DNA of 64,000 nt from Rhinopithecus roxellana. Its lineage: Eukaryota > Chordata > Mammalia > Primates > Cercopithecidae. Location of the stretch: positions 86,309,295-86,373,294 of the forward strand of contig NC_044560.1 in assembly GCF_007565055.1 (NCBI RefSeq), read 5' to 3'. The position numbers and the translations under genes are program-made. Under the pieces are notes generated by a model. That model was not told where the DNA came from, searched no databases, and saw only the letters and a program-made list of their open reading frames with translations. This document shows positions 33,426-45,521 of the stretch, piece by piece (within the stretch, counting starts at the first letter, position 1; every line of letters begins with the position of its first letter).

Positions 33426-33727
33426 GCTGGGCATGGTGTCTAACGCCTATAATCCCAGCACTTTGGGAGGCCAAGGCGGGTGGATCACCTGAGGTCAGGA
33501 GTTCGAGACCAGCCTGGCCAACATGGTGAAACCTTGTCTCTACTAAAAATAAAAAAAATTAGCCGGGCATGGTGGCAGGTGCCTATAATACCAGCTACTC
33601 AGGAGGCTGAGACAGGAGAATCGCTTGAACCCAGGAGGCGGAGGTTGCGGTAAGCCAAGATGGCACCACTGCATTCCAACCTGGGTGACAGAGTGAAACT
33701 TTGTCTCAAAAAAAAAAAAAAAAAAAA
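33426..33727 (+). mobile_element. AluS-like
   Basis: Sense Alu; AAGTTGAATTGTTGGG on both sides is the target duplication. Confidence 0.88.
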
Positions 33728-33837
33728 GTTGAATTGTTGGGTCAAGAGTTCTGTGTATTCAGAGTATCAAAAATATTACTTAATTGCTCTTTATTAGTTT
33801 TGTACCAGTTTGCATTCCTACCGGTAGTATTTGACTG

Positions 33838-33985
33838 CAGGAGTAGGCAAACGTTTTTCTGTTAAGGGCCAGATGGTAAATATTTTGAACTTTGCAGTCT
33901 ACATATGCTTTCTGTCAAAAACTTTTCTTTGTATGTATTTTAGTCTTGGGCCGTAGTTTCCCAATTTTGGCCTATAGCATAGCTG
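33838..33985. mobile_element. MER20-like hAT fragment
   Basis: GGAGTAGGCAAACGTTTTTC and AAGGGCCAGATGGTAAA match the left half of the family. The right half is cut by the neighbouring Alu. Confidence 0.55.
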
Positions 33986-33992
33986 CGAGACT

Positions 33993-34302
33993 TTTTTTTT
34001 TTCTTTTTTTTTTTTTTGGAGACAGAGTCTAGCTCTGTCGCCCAGACTGGAGTGCAGTGGAGCGATCTCGGCTCACTGCAATCTCCGTGTCTCAGGTTCA
34101 CGCCATTCTTCTGCCTCAGCCTCCCGAGTAGCTGGGACTACAGGTGCCCACCACCGCACCCAGCTAATTTTTTTTGTATTTTTAATAGAGACGAGGTTTC
34201 ATCGTGTTAGCCAAGATGGTCTCGATCTCCTGACCTCATGATCCACCTGCCTTGGCCTCCCAAAGTGCTGGGATTACAGGCATGAGCCACCGCGCCCGGC
34301 CA
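33993..34302 (-). mobile_element. AluY/S-like
   Basis: Antisense Alu flanked by AGCTGCGAGACTTTT and AGCTGCAAGACTTTT. Confidence 0.88.
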
Positions 34303-34549
34303 GCTGCAAGACTTTTATCAAAACTTTTTGTTATTACTAACTTGCTGTGTGAACATGGTATCTCATTGTTTTATCTGCCTGCATTTCTCTTGTTGAACCT
34401 TAGTGTTTTACTCTCTCTGAAAAGTTTGTTTGAGCCCTTTGCTTTTATATATGTATTTGGTTATTTGTATCTTTACTGAACTATAGGTACTATCTTTATC
34501 TTTTAAGGAAATTACCCTTTGTGATATAAAATGAAATAAAAACTTCTTT

Positions 34550-34836
34550 TTTTTTTAAGACGGAGTCTCACTCTGTCGCCCAGGCTGGAGTGCAGTAGCG
34601 CGATCTTGGCTCACTACAACCTCTGCCTCCCTGGTTCAAGCGATACTCCTGCCTCAGCCTCCTGAGTAGCTGGGATTACAGGCGCGCGTCACCACACCTG
34701 GCTAATTTTTGTATGTTTAGTAGAGACGGGGTTTCATCATGTTGGTCAGGCTGACCTCGAAGTCCTGACCTTGTGATCTGCCTGCCTCGGCCTCCCAAAG
34801 TGCTGGGATGACAGGCGTGAGCCACCGTGCCCGGGG
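34550..34836 (-). mobile_element. AluS-like
   Basis: Antisense Alu; AAATAAAAACTTCT before and AAATAAAACCTTTT after are a likely diverged target duplication. Its last bases are included in the downstream 64-bp tandem duplication. Confidence 0.86.
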
Positions 34837-34957
34837 AAATAAAACCTTTTAAATCAGTTTATCTTTTTATCTTTTTGATTTGGTTTGTGTTTTCCCGGGG
34901 AAATAAAACCTTTTAAATCAGTTTATCTTTTTATCTTTTTGATTTGGTTTGTGTTTT
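34830..34957. repeat. Exact tandem duplication, 2 x 64 bp
   Basis: 34830-34893 and 34894-34957 are identical by reading. Each begins CCCGGGGAAATAAAACC, and the first copy overlaps the last bases of the antisense Alu. Confidence 0.93.
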
Positions 34958-35250
34958 CTCATCTCTAGCCAGTTTTAAAGTCACATTTGGTCTTTTATAT
35001 TTTTATTTATAACTTGATCTTTTATTCTGGATTTTTTTTGGTCATTATTAGAAAGGCTTGTCTCTGTGACTCAAAAATAATTCTTCTATTGTTTCTTTAA
35101 TATTGTTAAAATAATTCTTCCATAGTTTATATTTAATATTACTGTTGTATTTCTTTATGCCTAAACTTAGATACATGTGTAAAATTTTTTTGATGTGAGT
35201 TAGGGATCTCATTTTTCGATATGACTACCCTTTTCTTCAAATACTATATC
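34958..35250. other. AT-rich intronic sequence
   Basis: Two similar ATAATTCTTC(T/C)AT words at 35080-35125; otherwise nothing recognised. Confidence 0.45.
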
Positions 35251-35286
35251 CTGAATTTAAATAAGGGGCTGAATTTAAATAAGGGG
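35251..35286. repeat. Exact tandem duplication, 2 x 18 bp
   Basis: CTGAATTTAAATAAGGGG occurs twice in a row, directly before an Alu. Confidence 0.9.
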
Positions 35287-35560
35287 CTGGGTGCAGTGGC
35301 TCATGCCTGTAATCCCAGCAGTTTGGCAGACTGAGGTGGGCAGATTGCTTGAGCTCAGGAGTTCAAGACCAAACTGAGTCTCTACAAAAAATACAAAGAT
35401 TAGCTGGATGTGGTGGCGTGCGCCTGTAATCCCAGCTACTCGAGGCTGAGGTGGGAGGATTGCTTGAGTCCCAAGGTGGAGGTTGTAATAAGCTGAGATC
35501 ATGCCACTGCACGCCAGCCTGGGTGACAGAGCCAGATCCTGTCCCAAAAAATGAACCAAC
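35287..35560 (+). mobile_element. AluJ-like
   Basis: Sense, diverged Alu with an internal deletion near CAAACTGAGTC. Confidence 0.83.
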
Positions 35561-35899
35561 TAACTAAATAAGTAAATGTAGTGATATGGAAAGTTGCTTA
35601 CAATATTACTACTTAGTATTGACTTCTCATGTACTGTAGAACTCAATGTTCTGACTATATAAAATGCCTAATTTTTCATTCATGAAAAATTACAGAGCAC
35701 ATGCTATGTGGTCAGCTACTTATGATGAAACGTTGAGATGACTCACCTATAAGTTCTTCAGCATATATCTCATAAAATTTTAGCATCTGTTTTACTATCT
35801 GTTTTCTCATTTGATTATTTTAGAAAGTATAAACAATTTTTCCAAATCTTATTGCCTCTGTGTTTATTAGCAAACGTTCTTGTGATATAAACAAACTTT

Positions 35900-36105
35900 T
35901 CTCTCCTTCCCTTTGACATTATGAACTCAAATAATTATTTATTTACCCTCATACTGTTTCTAATTTTCTGTTTATTTTTTCTAGCTCTGTGAGGAGGAAG
36001 AGTCATACCTCTCTTTCATCATTTTATCCCTAGAACCTAGCACAATACCTACCACAGAGTGGTTTCCTAATAAATGTGTACTGAATGAATGAATACTTCA
36101 GGCAG
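35900..36105 (+). mobile_element. L2 3' end (sense)
   Basis: ATCCCTAGAACCTAGCACAATACC, then CTAATAAATGTGTACTGAATGAATGAAT, matches the L2 terminus. Confidence 0.75.
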
Positions 36106-36235
36106 TGGGGAGCTATTGAAGAATCTCAAGGGAGGGTGTAATGTGAAATGACTTATATTTTGGAAAGGTAATTCTGGTATCATTAAGGAAGAGAGCAACC
36201 TGAGCAAAGCTCAGAAAAAAAAAAAAAGAAAGAAG

Positions 36236-36526
36236 CAGAGGGTTGCCCTGTCACATCACCCAGGCTGGAGTGCAGTGGCACAATTATAGCTTGCTGTAGC
36301 CTCAAACTCTTGGGTTCAAATGATCCTCCTTTCTCAGCCTCCTGAGTAGCTAGGACTGCATGTGTGTACCACTACACCTGGCTGATTACAAAAAAAAATT
36401 TTTTTTTGTAGAGATGGGCTTTTGCTATGTTGCCCAGGCTGGTCTTGAACTCCTGGCCTCAAACAGTCCTCTGGCCTCAGCCTCCCAAAGTGCTAAGATT
36501 ATAGGTGTGAGCCACTGTGACTGGCC
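36236..36526 (-). mobile_element. AluJ-like
   Basis: Antisense, diverged Alu ending CACTGTGACTGGCC. Confidence 0.84.
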
Positions 36527-37700
36527 CAGGAAAGCTTTCCTTTGGATTCTGTATCAGTTGGAACCTGATTACAGATAATCCAACTCAAATCAACTTAAGA
36601 GGAATTTATGGGATTTATGGCATCCAGAGAAGGGTTGAAGAACCAGCCACATGAAGGATGTAACTGGGCTTCAGGAACAAATCAGAGCAAGGATGCTAAT
36701 GCCACTAATATTTTTAGTCTTCGCCTCACTCTGTTTTTATCAGTTCCAGTTTGTTTGCTAATGGACCAATTAAATGTGGTCTGGGCATAGAGTTTATAAG
36801 GGTATGGTTGCTTCCTGAGTATACATGTGGATTGAATTATACCTTTGAAAGTATTGTAGAATCCAGCAGGAGATGTGGAGTATTAGATCTAGGTGCTAAG
36901 TGGAAAAGATGGATTTGAGGGAGATAAGAAGTAAAGTTGACAGAATTTGTCCAGGGGGAAATTTTGAGCACCTGCTGGTTTGGTGAATCTGTTAACCATC
37001 TGAGGGAAATATAAGAAGCATGTGCTTGGAATGGGAGGGAACATGATGAGTTTTGATTTTAGAGATGCTAAGTTGGAGAAGGTGTAGGAGCTAGTTGAAT
37101 GTAGACATCCGAAATCTTGGAAGAAAGGTCTAAGCTTAAGTGCTTAGGAAGTCAGTAGCAAAGGTAAGTGTTATGGAGGTGAACAGAATAGCTCAGTCTG
37201 AGTGTAAAAGTAAAGAGAATGGGAATCTTGCAGAAAAACTAATATTGAAGTCATGTGAACAGAAGAAGAGGAGTATAAAATAAATTAATAAGGCAATTAA
37301 GGAAAGTAAGAAGAAGTAAGAGTACCAAAGAATCCAAAGGAATTTTATCCATGAGGGATATGCCACTTAGGAATTGAAAAAAGTCAATTCGCTTTGAGCA
37401 TTGGGAGATCATTGATGATGTTAATGAGAAAAGTTCCAGTGGAAAGTTGGGAGCTGATTGTATTAAGCTCAAAGGGTTAATGGATAGAGGTGAAGTAGAA
37501 GCAAACTATGTAGAATTTTTTTGCTACAAGTTTGTGAAGGGAAGATGAATGAGGGCATTTTAGGGCTAGGGAGTTGCTTTGTTTTGTTTTGGAATGGGAG
37601 AGATTAGTATATATTAGTAGTTTTGAACAGTAAATAATTTTTTATTCTAGGTTGGAGAAAATTTATTTTTATGTTTAAATATTAACTGCCATAAGTATTT
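36527..37700. other. Intronic sequence, partly a possible old mammalian repeat
   Basis: The 36950-37470 stretch (GGTTTGGTGAATCTGTTAAC, GATGCTAAGTTGGAGAAGG) resembles ancient interspersed repeats that I cannot name. No exon is supported. Confidence 0.35.
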
Positions 37701-37749
37701 GTTAGTGTTAGTGCAGAGAAAATGGGACTCAGACCAAAGGACCTGAGTG

Positions 37750-38140
37750 CTGATCTGAGTTTTACCTGAATAATCGCCATAATAATTATAATTACCATTT
37801 TATATTCCCTTCTATTTGTCAGTCATTGTGTTAGTAGGTCTTTTATACATACTATCACTAATCCTCACCACAAATTAATCTCCAAGGTGAGTATTATGCT
37901 GTTGTATAGATAGACTCTGAGAGTTTACTTTTCAGGATTACATCGATTTTCAGGATCATGCTTTGATTTCAACATGGATATGTCTCATTCTGAAGTTGGT
38001 GCTCTTTTCTCTGTATCACGCAGCTTTCTTTTCTAACCTGAAGTAGTTTCTCAAGTTTTGGCTCCTCGTTTCCTTAACTGTCAGATAAGAATAGTCATAT
38101 CTGTCACACCCATATCAAAGTGTTAAATGAATACTATGGT
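37750..38140. mobile_element. MIR-like SINE fragments
   Basis: TACATACTATCACTAATCCTCACCAC and, further right, TCGTTTCCTTAACTGTCAGATAAG with GTTAAATGAATAC resemble MIR-type sequences. Confidence 0.5.
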
Positions 38141-38250
38141 AATATCTGTATTATGTTTGAAAAATTATTTATTTGGTTAAATACCAAACTGACCTTATCA
38201 TTGTGGTCTTTAGCACTATCGTTTGTCTAAACAGTATTTTACTTTTTAAG

Positions 38251-38772
38251 GTGGTGGTATCATGGATACAGAAATGTCTGAAGATATAGACCACAACTTA
38301 ACTCCTACCCTTGACAGCATGTCTTATGGAATGCCGAATCAAACAGGATCTGAAAATTCATTGCTGGATGAAGATGATTATTTTTTGAACTCTGGGGATC
38401 TTGCAGGAATTCCAGTCGTTGGTAGTGACAATGAGGATGAACAGGATTTTAGTTCAAAGGACAATCTTGTGTCTTCAATTCATACTGATGATAGCTTGGA
38501 AGTAGAGAGAAGAGTCACACAGCATGAATCAGACAATGAAAATGAAATACAAATTCAAAATAAGTTAAAAAAAGACTTTCCTAAACAGTTTGATCAGGTT
38601 TCTGTCTTTAAATCAATACGGAAAGATTTTAGTCTAGTAAGAGAAAACAGCAAAGAGACATTTTCTGGAAAGGAGAAAAATAGAGACCTAACTTATGAAC
38701 GTGAAAAACGGTTGGATAAACCCCATAAAGATTTGGATTCAAGGTTGAAAAGCAGTTTTTTTGATAAAGCAG
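38251..38772 (+). CDS. ZMYM4: ZMYM4 internal coding exon (acidic N-terminal region)
   Basis: This is a 522-bp exon between a TTTTTAAG acceptor and a GCAG/GTAATA donor. Two bases finish a Cys codon, then Gly-Gly-Ile-Met follows, as I recall for ZMYM4 about 30 residues from its N terminus. It encodes a low-complexity region rich in Asp, Glu and Ser (NSLLDEDDYFLNSGD, GSDNEDEQDFSS), then a Lys/Arg-rich charged stretch ending at SSFFDKA. No folded domain is visible. ZMYM4 is a nuclear MYM zinc-finger protein of the ZMYM2/3/4 family; its biochemical role is poorly defined. The exon enters and leaves in the same phase (522 = 3 x 174), so skipping it would keep the frame. The Met codon at 38262 has A at -3 and G at +4 and could serve as an internal start. 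Reading past the donor reaches a stop at 38790-38792, so the exon ends at the donor. Confidence 0.94.
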
Positions 38773-40502
38773 GTAATAATTGTTGGAATTAGAACCATAA
38801 AACACAATTAAAAATTACTGATCATAATATATAGCTTTTATTACTTTTGATGTTAAGTGAAGTATGAACGGTTAAATTCATTGTAAGCTTGTCATTTTTC
38901 TTTTGTCCTTGTTCTTTGCAGAGTGACTGAATTTCTCCCAGTAACTTTTGGTAATGGTATAAATGGTTGAAAATAGCTCTAAACCTCATTTCTCCCTCCC
39001 CTGGTTGCAATGTTTTGATGAGAAAGGCAAGATACTTGAATCACCTGTTCATTTTCTTTGGTTGAACATTGGAACCTGAAGTTGGATTTAACTTCTTTGT
39101 GCTGTAAGCACTAATTCAAACTGCTGTCTCACCACTTAGTCCAAATTAGGGAGTTTTTATTTTATTTTTTAAATTTAATTTAATTTTTTGTTTATAAACT
39201 CTCACCTCTATCTGAAAGGGAGGTTTATTTAAAAAAAAAATTTCTAATTTATGTTTTAGAAGTTTCTTGAGGTTTCTCCTGAGCCTCTTTGCCCGGTGTA
39301 CCCTATACTTTAGCTGTAGTTAACATTCTTGAATATATCATATATTTCCTTCTATGCCTTCGTTTCCTCCTGCTATTCCATTTGGCTGCATGTCATTTTC
39401 TCTCTGTATATTTGCTTGTGAAAGTACTTCTTATCCAACAATGCCTAACTCATAAACCTCTTCTACTCTGTCATCATTCTAACTGCTCCACATCAAGAAT
39501 GAATTATTTCCTTATCTATATTTCCACAGCGTTTTCATGCCTCATTATTTATAGTACTTATCACACAGTATTATAGTTCTGTATTTGTTTTACCTTACCT
39601 ACTAGTGTAGGAGTTGAGGGCCAGATTTTATCTTACTCATCTTTGTATTCTTGGGGCCTAACCTAGTGTAGTAAAATAGTAATTATTCAATAAATATTCA
39701 ATAGCTGTGAAGGAAAGGGAGTATTCTATACCAGTCCTTGTATTTCTTCTAACAATGCTAGGAAATGTATGGTAGAAAGAACAAACCAGGATCGTTAAAA
39801 AGACAGCTTTTGAGTATGTACAAGGCTGTGCGAGGATATACTATATTTTTCTCTATAATTCAGTATGTATTTCCAATATCCCTTCTTGGGGTATGACAGT
39901 CATGTTTCTCAAGGAACATAATGTCTAGTAGTAGAATGGACAAGACAAGTCTGGCAGTAGAAGTGCCAATGTCCAGTGGAATAGCATAAGATTTAATTTA
40001 CAGTTAAAGACAATGGTAGAAGAGTTTGTCGTAAGGCAGTTCAAGAAGATGTCTTTCAAATAACTGAAACAGTGTGTTTTAGGGATTCCTAGAAGAGAGA
40101 TGATTTTTAACTTATTGAACAGGGAGGGTTTTATAGAGGAGAGGTGAATTTTTAACTGAGCTGAGTCTGGAAAACTATAAAGATTAGGATAGAGGGAGCT
40201 TGGAACAGAGTAAGTAGAAATGGGGGAGAACAAACACAAGTAATTTTCAGAGCAAAAATAATTGTTTTTTTTTAGGTTTGAGCAAGGAAAAAGTGTAGGG
40301 TAAGGCTAAAAGTTAGGTGGGGCCAGATTGTGCAGAACTTGAGTGAAAATACCTTTTGGGTGTTTTTGGGACCCAATTCACTCTAACGAGCATCTTTGTT
40401 GGAAAAGAGAGGTGATTATCAAATGATAGCTTTTTAGGTCACTCTTTATAAGATTTGTTATTCATATACATGTGTTTGTTTGTTTTTTTTTCCTTTCAAT
40501 AG
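38773..40502 (+). other. ZMYM4: ZMYM4 intron (1.7 kb) with an L2 remnant
   Basis: 39280-39710 resembles L2, ending CAATAAATATTCAATAGCTG. 40080-40430 resembles another old interspersed repeat that I cannot name. The GT-AG borders fit the exon phases. Confidence 0.7.
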
Positions 40503-40564
40503 CTAATCAAGTTGAAGAAACATTACATACCCATTTACCACAAACCCCAGAAACAAACTTTAGG
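40503..40564 (+). CDS. ZMYM4: ZMYM4 short coding exon
   Basis: This 62-bp exon follows a pyrimidine-rich acceptor (TTTCAATAG) and ends in a strong AGG/GTAAGT donor. Joined to the last base of the previous exon it completes an Ala codon, then reads NQVEETLHTHLPQTPETNFR. It ends in phase 0. There is no domain; it is part of the disordered linker before the zinc fingers. At 62 bp it is not a multiple of three, so skipping it alone would shift the frame. Identity rests on phase continuity and the recalled ZMYM4 protein. Confidence 0.92.
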
Positions 40565-40920
40565 GTAAGTTTTCAGTGTGTATGTAGATTGCTGTAACTG
40601 TGACAAGTGTCAAAGTTTTCTTTATGTCACTTTCTAAATTCTAACAATGTATTAGGTAGAGCACTGATTTTTTTTTTTTTTTTAATTTGCTTAATATTTG
40701 TGTAAGGTCATCATTGGAGACATTCTAAAAAGCCTCAACTCTTAGGGTCTTTGTTTGTATTTGGTATTTAGACATATAACACATTTACTTTTAGGCATAG
40801 GGACGCTAATGAATATCCATAGAGTTCTTCATTTCCAATGAGCTTTTCTTTGGGTGTTAAACCTGAAGAGGAATCATTTTAAAATCTGAATATTTATTAA
40901 TCCTTTATATTGTGTTTTAG

Positions 40921-41091
40921 GATTCCAGCTACCCATTTGCCAATAAAGAATCCATTGGTTCGGAACTGGGGAATTCCTTTGCATCAAATATTAGAATTAA
41001 AGAAGAACCTTTGGATGATGAGTATGACAAAGCAATGGCACCACAGCAGGGACTACTAGACAAAATTAAAGATGAACCTGACAATGCTCAA
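40921..41091 (+). CDS. ZMYM4: ZMYM4 coding exon with two SUMO-consensus-like motifs
   Basis: This 171-bp exon (57 codons, phase 0 at both ends) follows a GTGTTTTAG acceptor and ends at CAA/GTAAAC. It encodes DSSYPFANKES, then RIKEEPLDDEYD and, near its end, KIKDEPDNAQ. IKEE and IKDE both fit the psi-Lys-x-Glu SUMO-acceptor consensus, and both are followed by acidic residues, as in negatively-charged-dependent SUMO motifs. ZMYM-family proteins are known SUMO-pathway clients and binders, so modification here is plausible but is inferred. The exon is a symmetric cassette: skipping it would remove both motifs and keep the frame. A 7.7-kb repeat-rich intron follows. Confidence 0.93.
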
Positions 41092-42044
41092 GTAAACATT
41101 TCACCTTTTTTCCCCCGCTTCTTTTTGTTCCACACATTGAATTATTCATTTGAGAGAGGAAGTGCTTAAGAAGTGAAATAGTTTGTTGACAGGGTGAAAG
41201 GTAACTTAAAGAAGGTTGAGGCAATTTGAATTACCATATAAGGCATTAATGAGCTGTATGAAACTTTTCCTGAGTAGTAATTAAGGCTTTTAATCATCTG
41301 TGTTTCTTAACACCACTGTGATTTTTGCAATGCATTTTAGTGCAAGGATTTGAGAAGTATACAGCAGATATGGTTGAAGGTTTATGGTAGTTTTTTATGG
41401 GTTTGTGATGCAATCAAGTTTATGTAGGATAGTAAGCCTTTTGCAGTTAATGCTAATGAAGTACAGGCTATATATGGATTTAAATATTTTTCAGGAGGGG
41501 TTAATGGACAGATCATCTTTGGAAGGGTTAATTGATTGAAGAACAAGTTCATTGGATTAGTGGATAGAAGGTAAAGGAGGCTTTGATGAATGATACGTGA
41601 TTCCAAGTTTGAGATCTGTGAGTAATAAGAGTGAAGGTAGAACTCTGCTATTTCAAGGTTGCTCTGGAGATAAAATCATAGAGATCTTGTAACTGTGAGG
41701 TCCTGAAGTCAGCTAAGCTATCCATGCAGTTAATGATGTTGCTATTGTTGGAATAGAAGGAAAAAGTTATATGAGATGCTGCAATCATTTTGAAGTGCAA
41801 GAAGGGGTCCAAGGGACGAGTGTGCAATAGCAGCAATTATTTAAGGGTATCTGTGTTTTGTACAGATGGTATGAATTGGCTGTTTTTCTGAAATGACATT
41901 TAATCTGGGGGAAGCTTATATTTTCCTATTTTCTGTTTGTATTAGAGGGTTTGAGACTGTCAGACTTCTGTGAAAGTGCTTTCTTCTTCTTTTCTTTCTT
42001 TCTTTTTGCTTTTTTTTCCTTTTCTTTTCTTTTCTTTTTTTTTT

Positions 42045-42210
42045 TTGAGACAAGGTCTTGCTCTGTTGCCCAGGCTGGAATGCAGTGGTGCAATCGCTGC
42101 TCACTGCAGCCTCAACCTCCCAGGCTGGAGTGAACCTCCCAGCTCAGCCTCTCAAGTAGCTGGGACCACAGGCGTGTACCACTACACTGGCGAATTAAAA
42201 AAAAATTTGG
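42045..42210 (-). mobile_element. AluJ-like, left part
   Basis: Antisense Alu cut off by the following sense Alu; the remnant TTTGGTAGAG is repeated at about 42536-42546. Confidence 0.78.
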
Positions 42211-42217
42211 TAGAGGA

Positions 42218-42520
42218 GCCCGAAGTGGTGGCTCATGCCTGTCACCCCAGCACTTTGCAGGCTGAAGCCAGCAAATCACTTGAGGTCAGGAGTTCCAGAC
42301 CACCCTGACCAACCTGGTGAAATCTCATCTCTACTAGAAATACAGAAAATTAGCCAGGCATGGTAGTGGGTGCCTGTAATTCCAGCTACTTCGGAGGCTG
42401 AGGGAGGCGAATCACTTGAACCCAGGAGGTGGAGATTGCAGCGAGTCGAGATTGTGCCACTGCCCTCCAGCCTGGATGACAGAGTGAGACTCCATCTCAA
42501 AAAAAAACAATAAAAATAAT
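42218..42520 (+). mobile_element. AluS-like inserted into an antisense Alu
   Basis: Sense Alu; TTTGGTAGAG on both sides is the likely target duplication. Confidence 0.82.
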
Positions 42521-45500
42521 AATTTTTTTTTTTTTTTTTGGTAGAGTAAGTTGCACAGGCTTGTCTCTAACTTCTGTGAGCACAGAATTAGGGATAAATA
42601 GATGTCTCAACACCTGGGGCAAGTTCATGTGGCAGTATATCCTTCAGAAGACTACAACCATGTCTATATGAAGGGCAGATCTTGTATCTCTTCTCCTGCC
42701 CCAATGTGGGTATGCTGGCAGGGTACCAAAATCATCTCTTTCTTTTGTACTTGACCCATGTGACACTCCCTTGGGACAAAAAGGCACTTGAAGAATAAAC
42801 CAAATACAGTAGGGGTAGAGAACACTGAGAAGGTTATTAGTATTGTTGTTTTCAAAACAGTCAGAGGTTCCATTGGCTAGAGAATATAAATAGGATGGAA
42901 CAGATAGAAACACTTAGATTTTTATATACTTATTCAGAATTATAAAATGTGTTATAAGATACTGAATATGAATATGAAGTTTCATCATGATTATGGAGAA
43001 GAACTTCCCCAAAGACTCCCTCCCTGATTGATTGGACTTGAGAGTTAAGCAGTAATGTGAGTAGGTCCTGGGCATAAGATCCAAAAACATTCTTTACCCT
43101 GACCCCACAATAAGGCACTTGCAGTATGTGAGTGGATAGAGCTAGGTTTTCCCTGAGGAGTCCTTTTTGTTATCAGCCATACCAGTCCTATAGGATCAGA
43201 CCTTTGATAATTCTTCTAGAAATCCCCCCAGAGCAGCTCTCATGTTTTAAACTAGATACATGATTCTTTCCTTCTTTTCTTTTTCTTGTCTTTTCCACAC
43301 CCTTCTCCACCTTCCCTCTTTCTTTTAGACGAGTATCGCCTTTCAATATTGCATAACTTATTACTTTTATTCATTTCCCATGTACTGGAAAAGGGAACTC
43401 TAGTGTATTATTTTATTAGTCTCAAAAAAGTACTATTAGCCTCTCGTAAAATACCGATAGATTTTACAGTTGTGGTCAGCGTTTACTTTTGACCATCCAG
43501 TTACCAGTAACTTTTTTCGTGGTTCAATAAAATCATAGCTTTAGTTTATGGCACCTTTTCAAAACTTCCTTGGCTTTTCTTTGTGCTTAATTTAGGTAGT
43601 TTTGCTTTTAGCTCACTTGCTAATTCTCTTTTTTACACAATTCATTTTGGTCCTAATTTCTTTACTTTCCTGTATAAACAAGGTGCTGACGTGTGTATAT
43701 GTATTTAACTTCCTCTACCCATTTGCTCTTGGTTATTTCTTCAGTTATGATATTCTGGATTTGCCAGTCATCGTCTGTCCTCCTGCCTCTATTACTGGCA
43801 TGATGTCATTGGGTCTCTCAGTTTCATTTCTTTGTTTTAATTCTATTGCATGTTTCTATAATGTTTTCTGTACTTTTATAGTTACAGATGCTTTTACATG
43901 TACTGCGTTGCTTAATTCTCCTAACAACCCTATTTAAGATGGCCAGAGTAAAGGATGTTAACATTTGTAGATCAGAGAGCTGAGAGATACAGAGATTTAG
44001 TTATTCAGGCCTCATGGCCAGGAAGGAGTCAATCTGGGGTCGTAATCAAAGTATTTATTTATTTTTTTAGTGTACTAATCTTTCTGTAAATAAAAGTTGT
44101 TTAATTTTTAAAATACCTAGAGAAGGTTTCAAAATCGATACTTTAAACAGAGCCAGAGACTTGATTTTCCTCATTTCCCTTTTCTATAGGTTCTAAAATC
44201 TGTACATTCAGTAAATACTACATTAAAATCATGATTTCTTTTTCTTCTTGCTCATAATGATAGAGGGAGAGCTAATGTGTAGTCTCTCATTGAAAGAACT
44301 CAATTAAAATGGGAAAGCAAATGAGCTAATTGTCATAATAGTGATTCATACAGTTTTGGGAAGAAAATGTGATAATTCAAATGTTGGGGCTTTGTTTTAG
44401 CCATGTTGAGTTAATTTGGCAATAGAAACTTAACTCATTTCTAAAATACTTTCGTGGGATATTAGTATTGGTCTTCATTTGTAGTAAACTAAGAAGGTAA
44501 AGGTATTGGTATAGGATTTGTTTTGTTTTGTTTTGACATGTGTTTTTCTGCTTCTGAAAGCTTTTGGGTTACCAATTAGATGTTTACTTCTCAGAAAATA
44601 TTTATTAGTTATTTGCTAGTCATTGATTTTTCAAATACTTGTGAAATTAGTGATCATGGGAGGATACAAACATAAACCAAACATGATTGTGCCTTGAAGG
44701 CATTGTGGACCATACAGATAGTACTTAAGATGTATACTATTTTACTATATTACATAAATAATATGTACTCAAGGCTAAAGGAATCCAGCAGAAGTTTGCA
44801 ATAGCCATCACAGAGACTAAGAGAGCTGACTGGAGACCGTTAATGTATGCCAATGAGTATTGGTTGTTTCTGGAGTTTTCTGAGATTAAAATAAAAATAT
44901 TTAAGGAAATTTTCTTTAATACACTATATAATGAAGGAATGTTATGATTAGTTGATGTTAGAAAATCTTGTAATATATTTCATCAGCAGGTCAAATAGGA
45001 GTATCTGCAATAGTCACTTTATTAGATGCCAAAAGACATCTCATGTAATTCAACTATTTCTTACAGTAGATTTTTTTCTTGATCATGATAAGGAACTACT
45101 ACTTCAGATCAGTAACAGTTATTGAAGTTCAAGTAAAATGATGCAAACCTTCTGTTAATATTACTAAAAGCATACAAGTTGTGGATGTCATCATTATTAT
45201 TTAACTCTTGTTGGATTTTTACTCCAATCCATGTTAAAGAAATTAGAAGAAAAAATAATGGAAAAAGGGAAATAAAATTATCACTTGCTATTAAGAATAT
45301 TTATGAAAGAATTAATAGAATTCATGAAAATTTAGTGGAGTACATAGTTGAATTATACCAATATTTCTATAAACTTCCTAGTTAGATGATATAATGAAAA
45401 AGATACACTATTCCCAGCAGCAACCAGTACTTACATCAAATACAACTTGAAATAATGAAGAAACCATCTTTTTAAATGTAAGAAATATGAAGATGTCAGT

Positions 45501-45521
45501 TATTTTTAAATTAAGATTTAA

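Larger units (their letters stand above)
1..38250 (+). other. ZMYM4: Upstream intron of ZMYM4, repeat-filled
   Basis: No coding exon of ZMYM4 is recognisable before 38251. The roughly 30-residue N-terminal coding exon(s) are probably further upstream. The first visible exon begins in the middle of a Cys codon, which requires an upstream exon. Everything here is intronic repeats, pseudogenes and unique AT-rich DNA, itemised separately. A short or poorly conserved upstream exon could have escaped notice. Confidence 0.75.

Noticed and set aside
1..38250. Search for the upstream N-terminal ZMYM4 exon
   Set aside because: I could not find a segment encoding the expected residues with matching splice phase, so none is annotated. 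It is probably left of the window.
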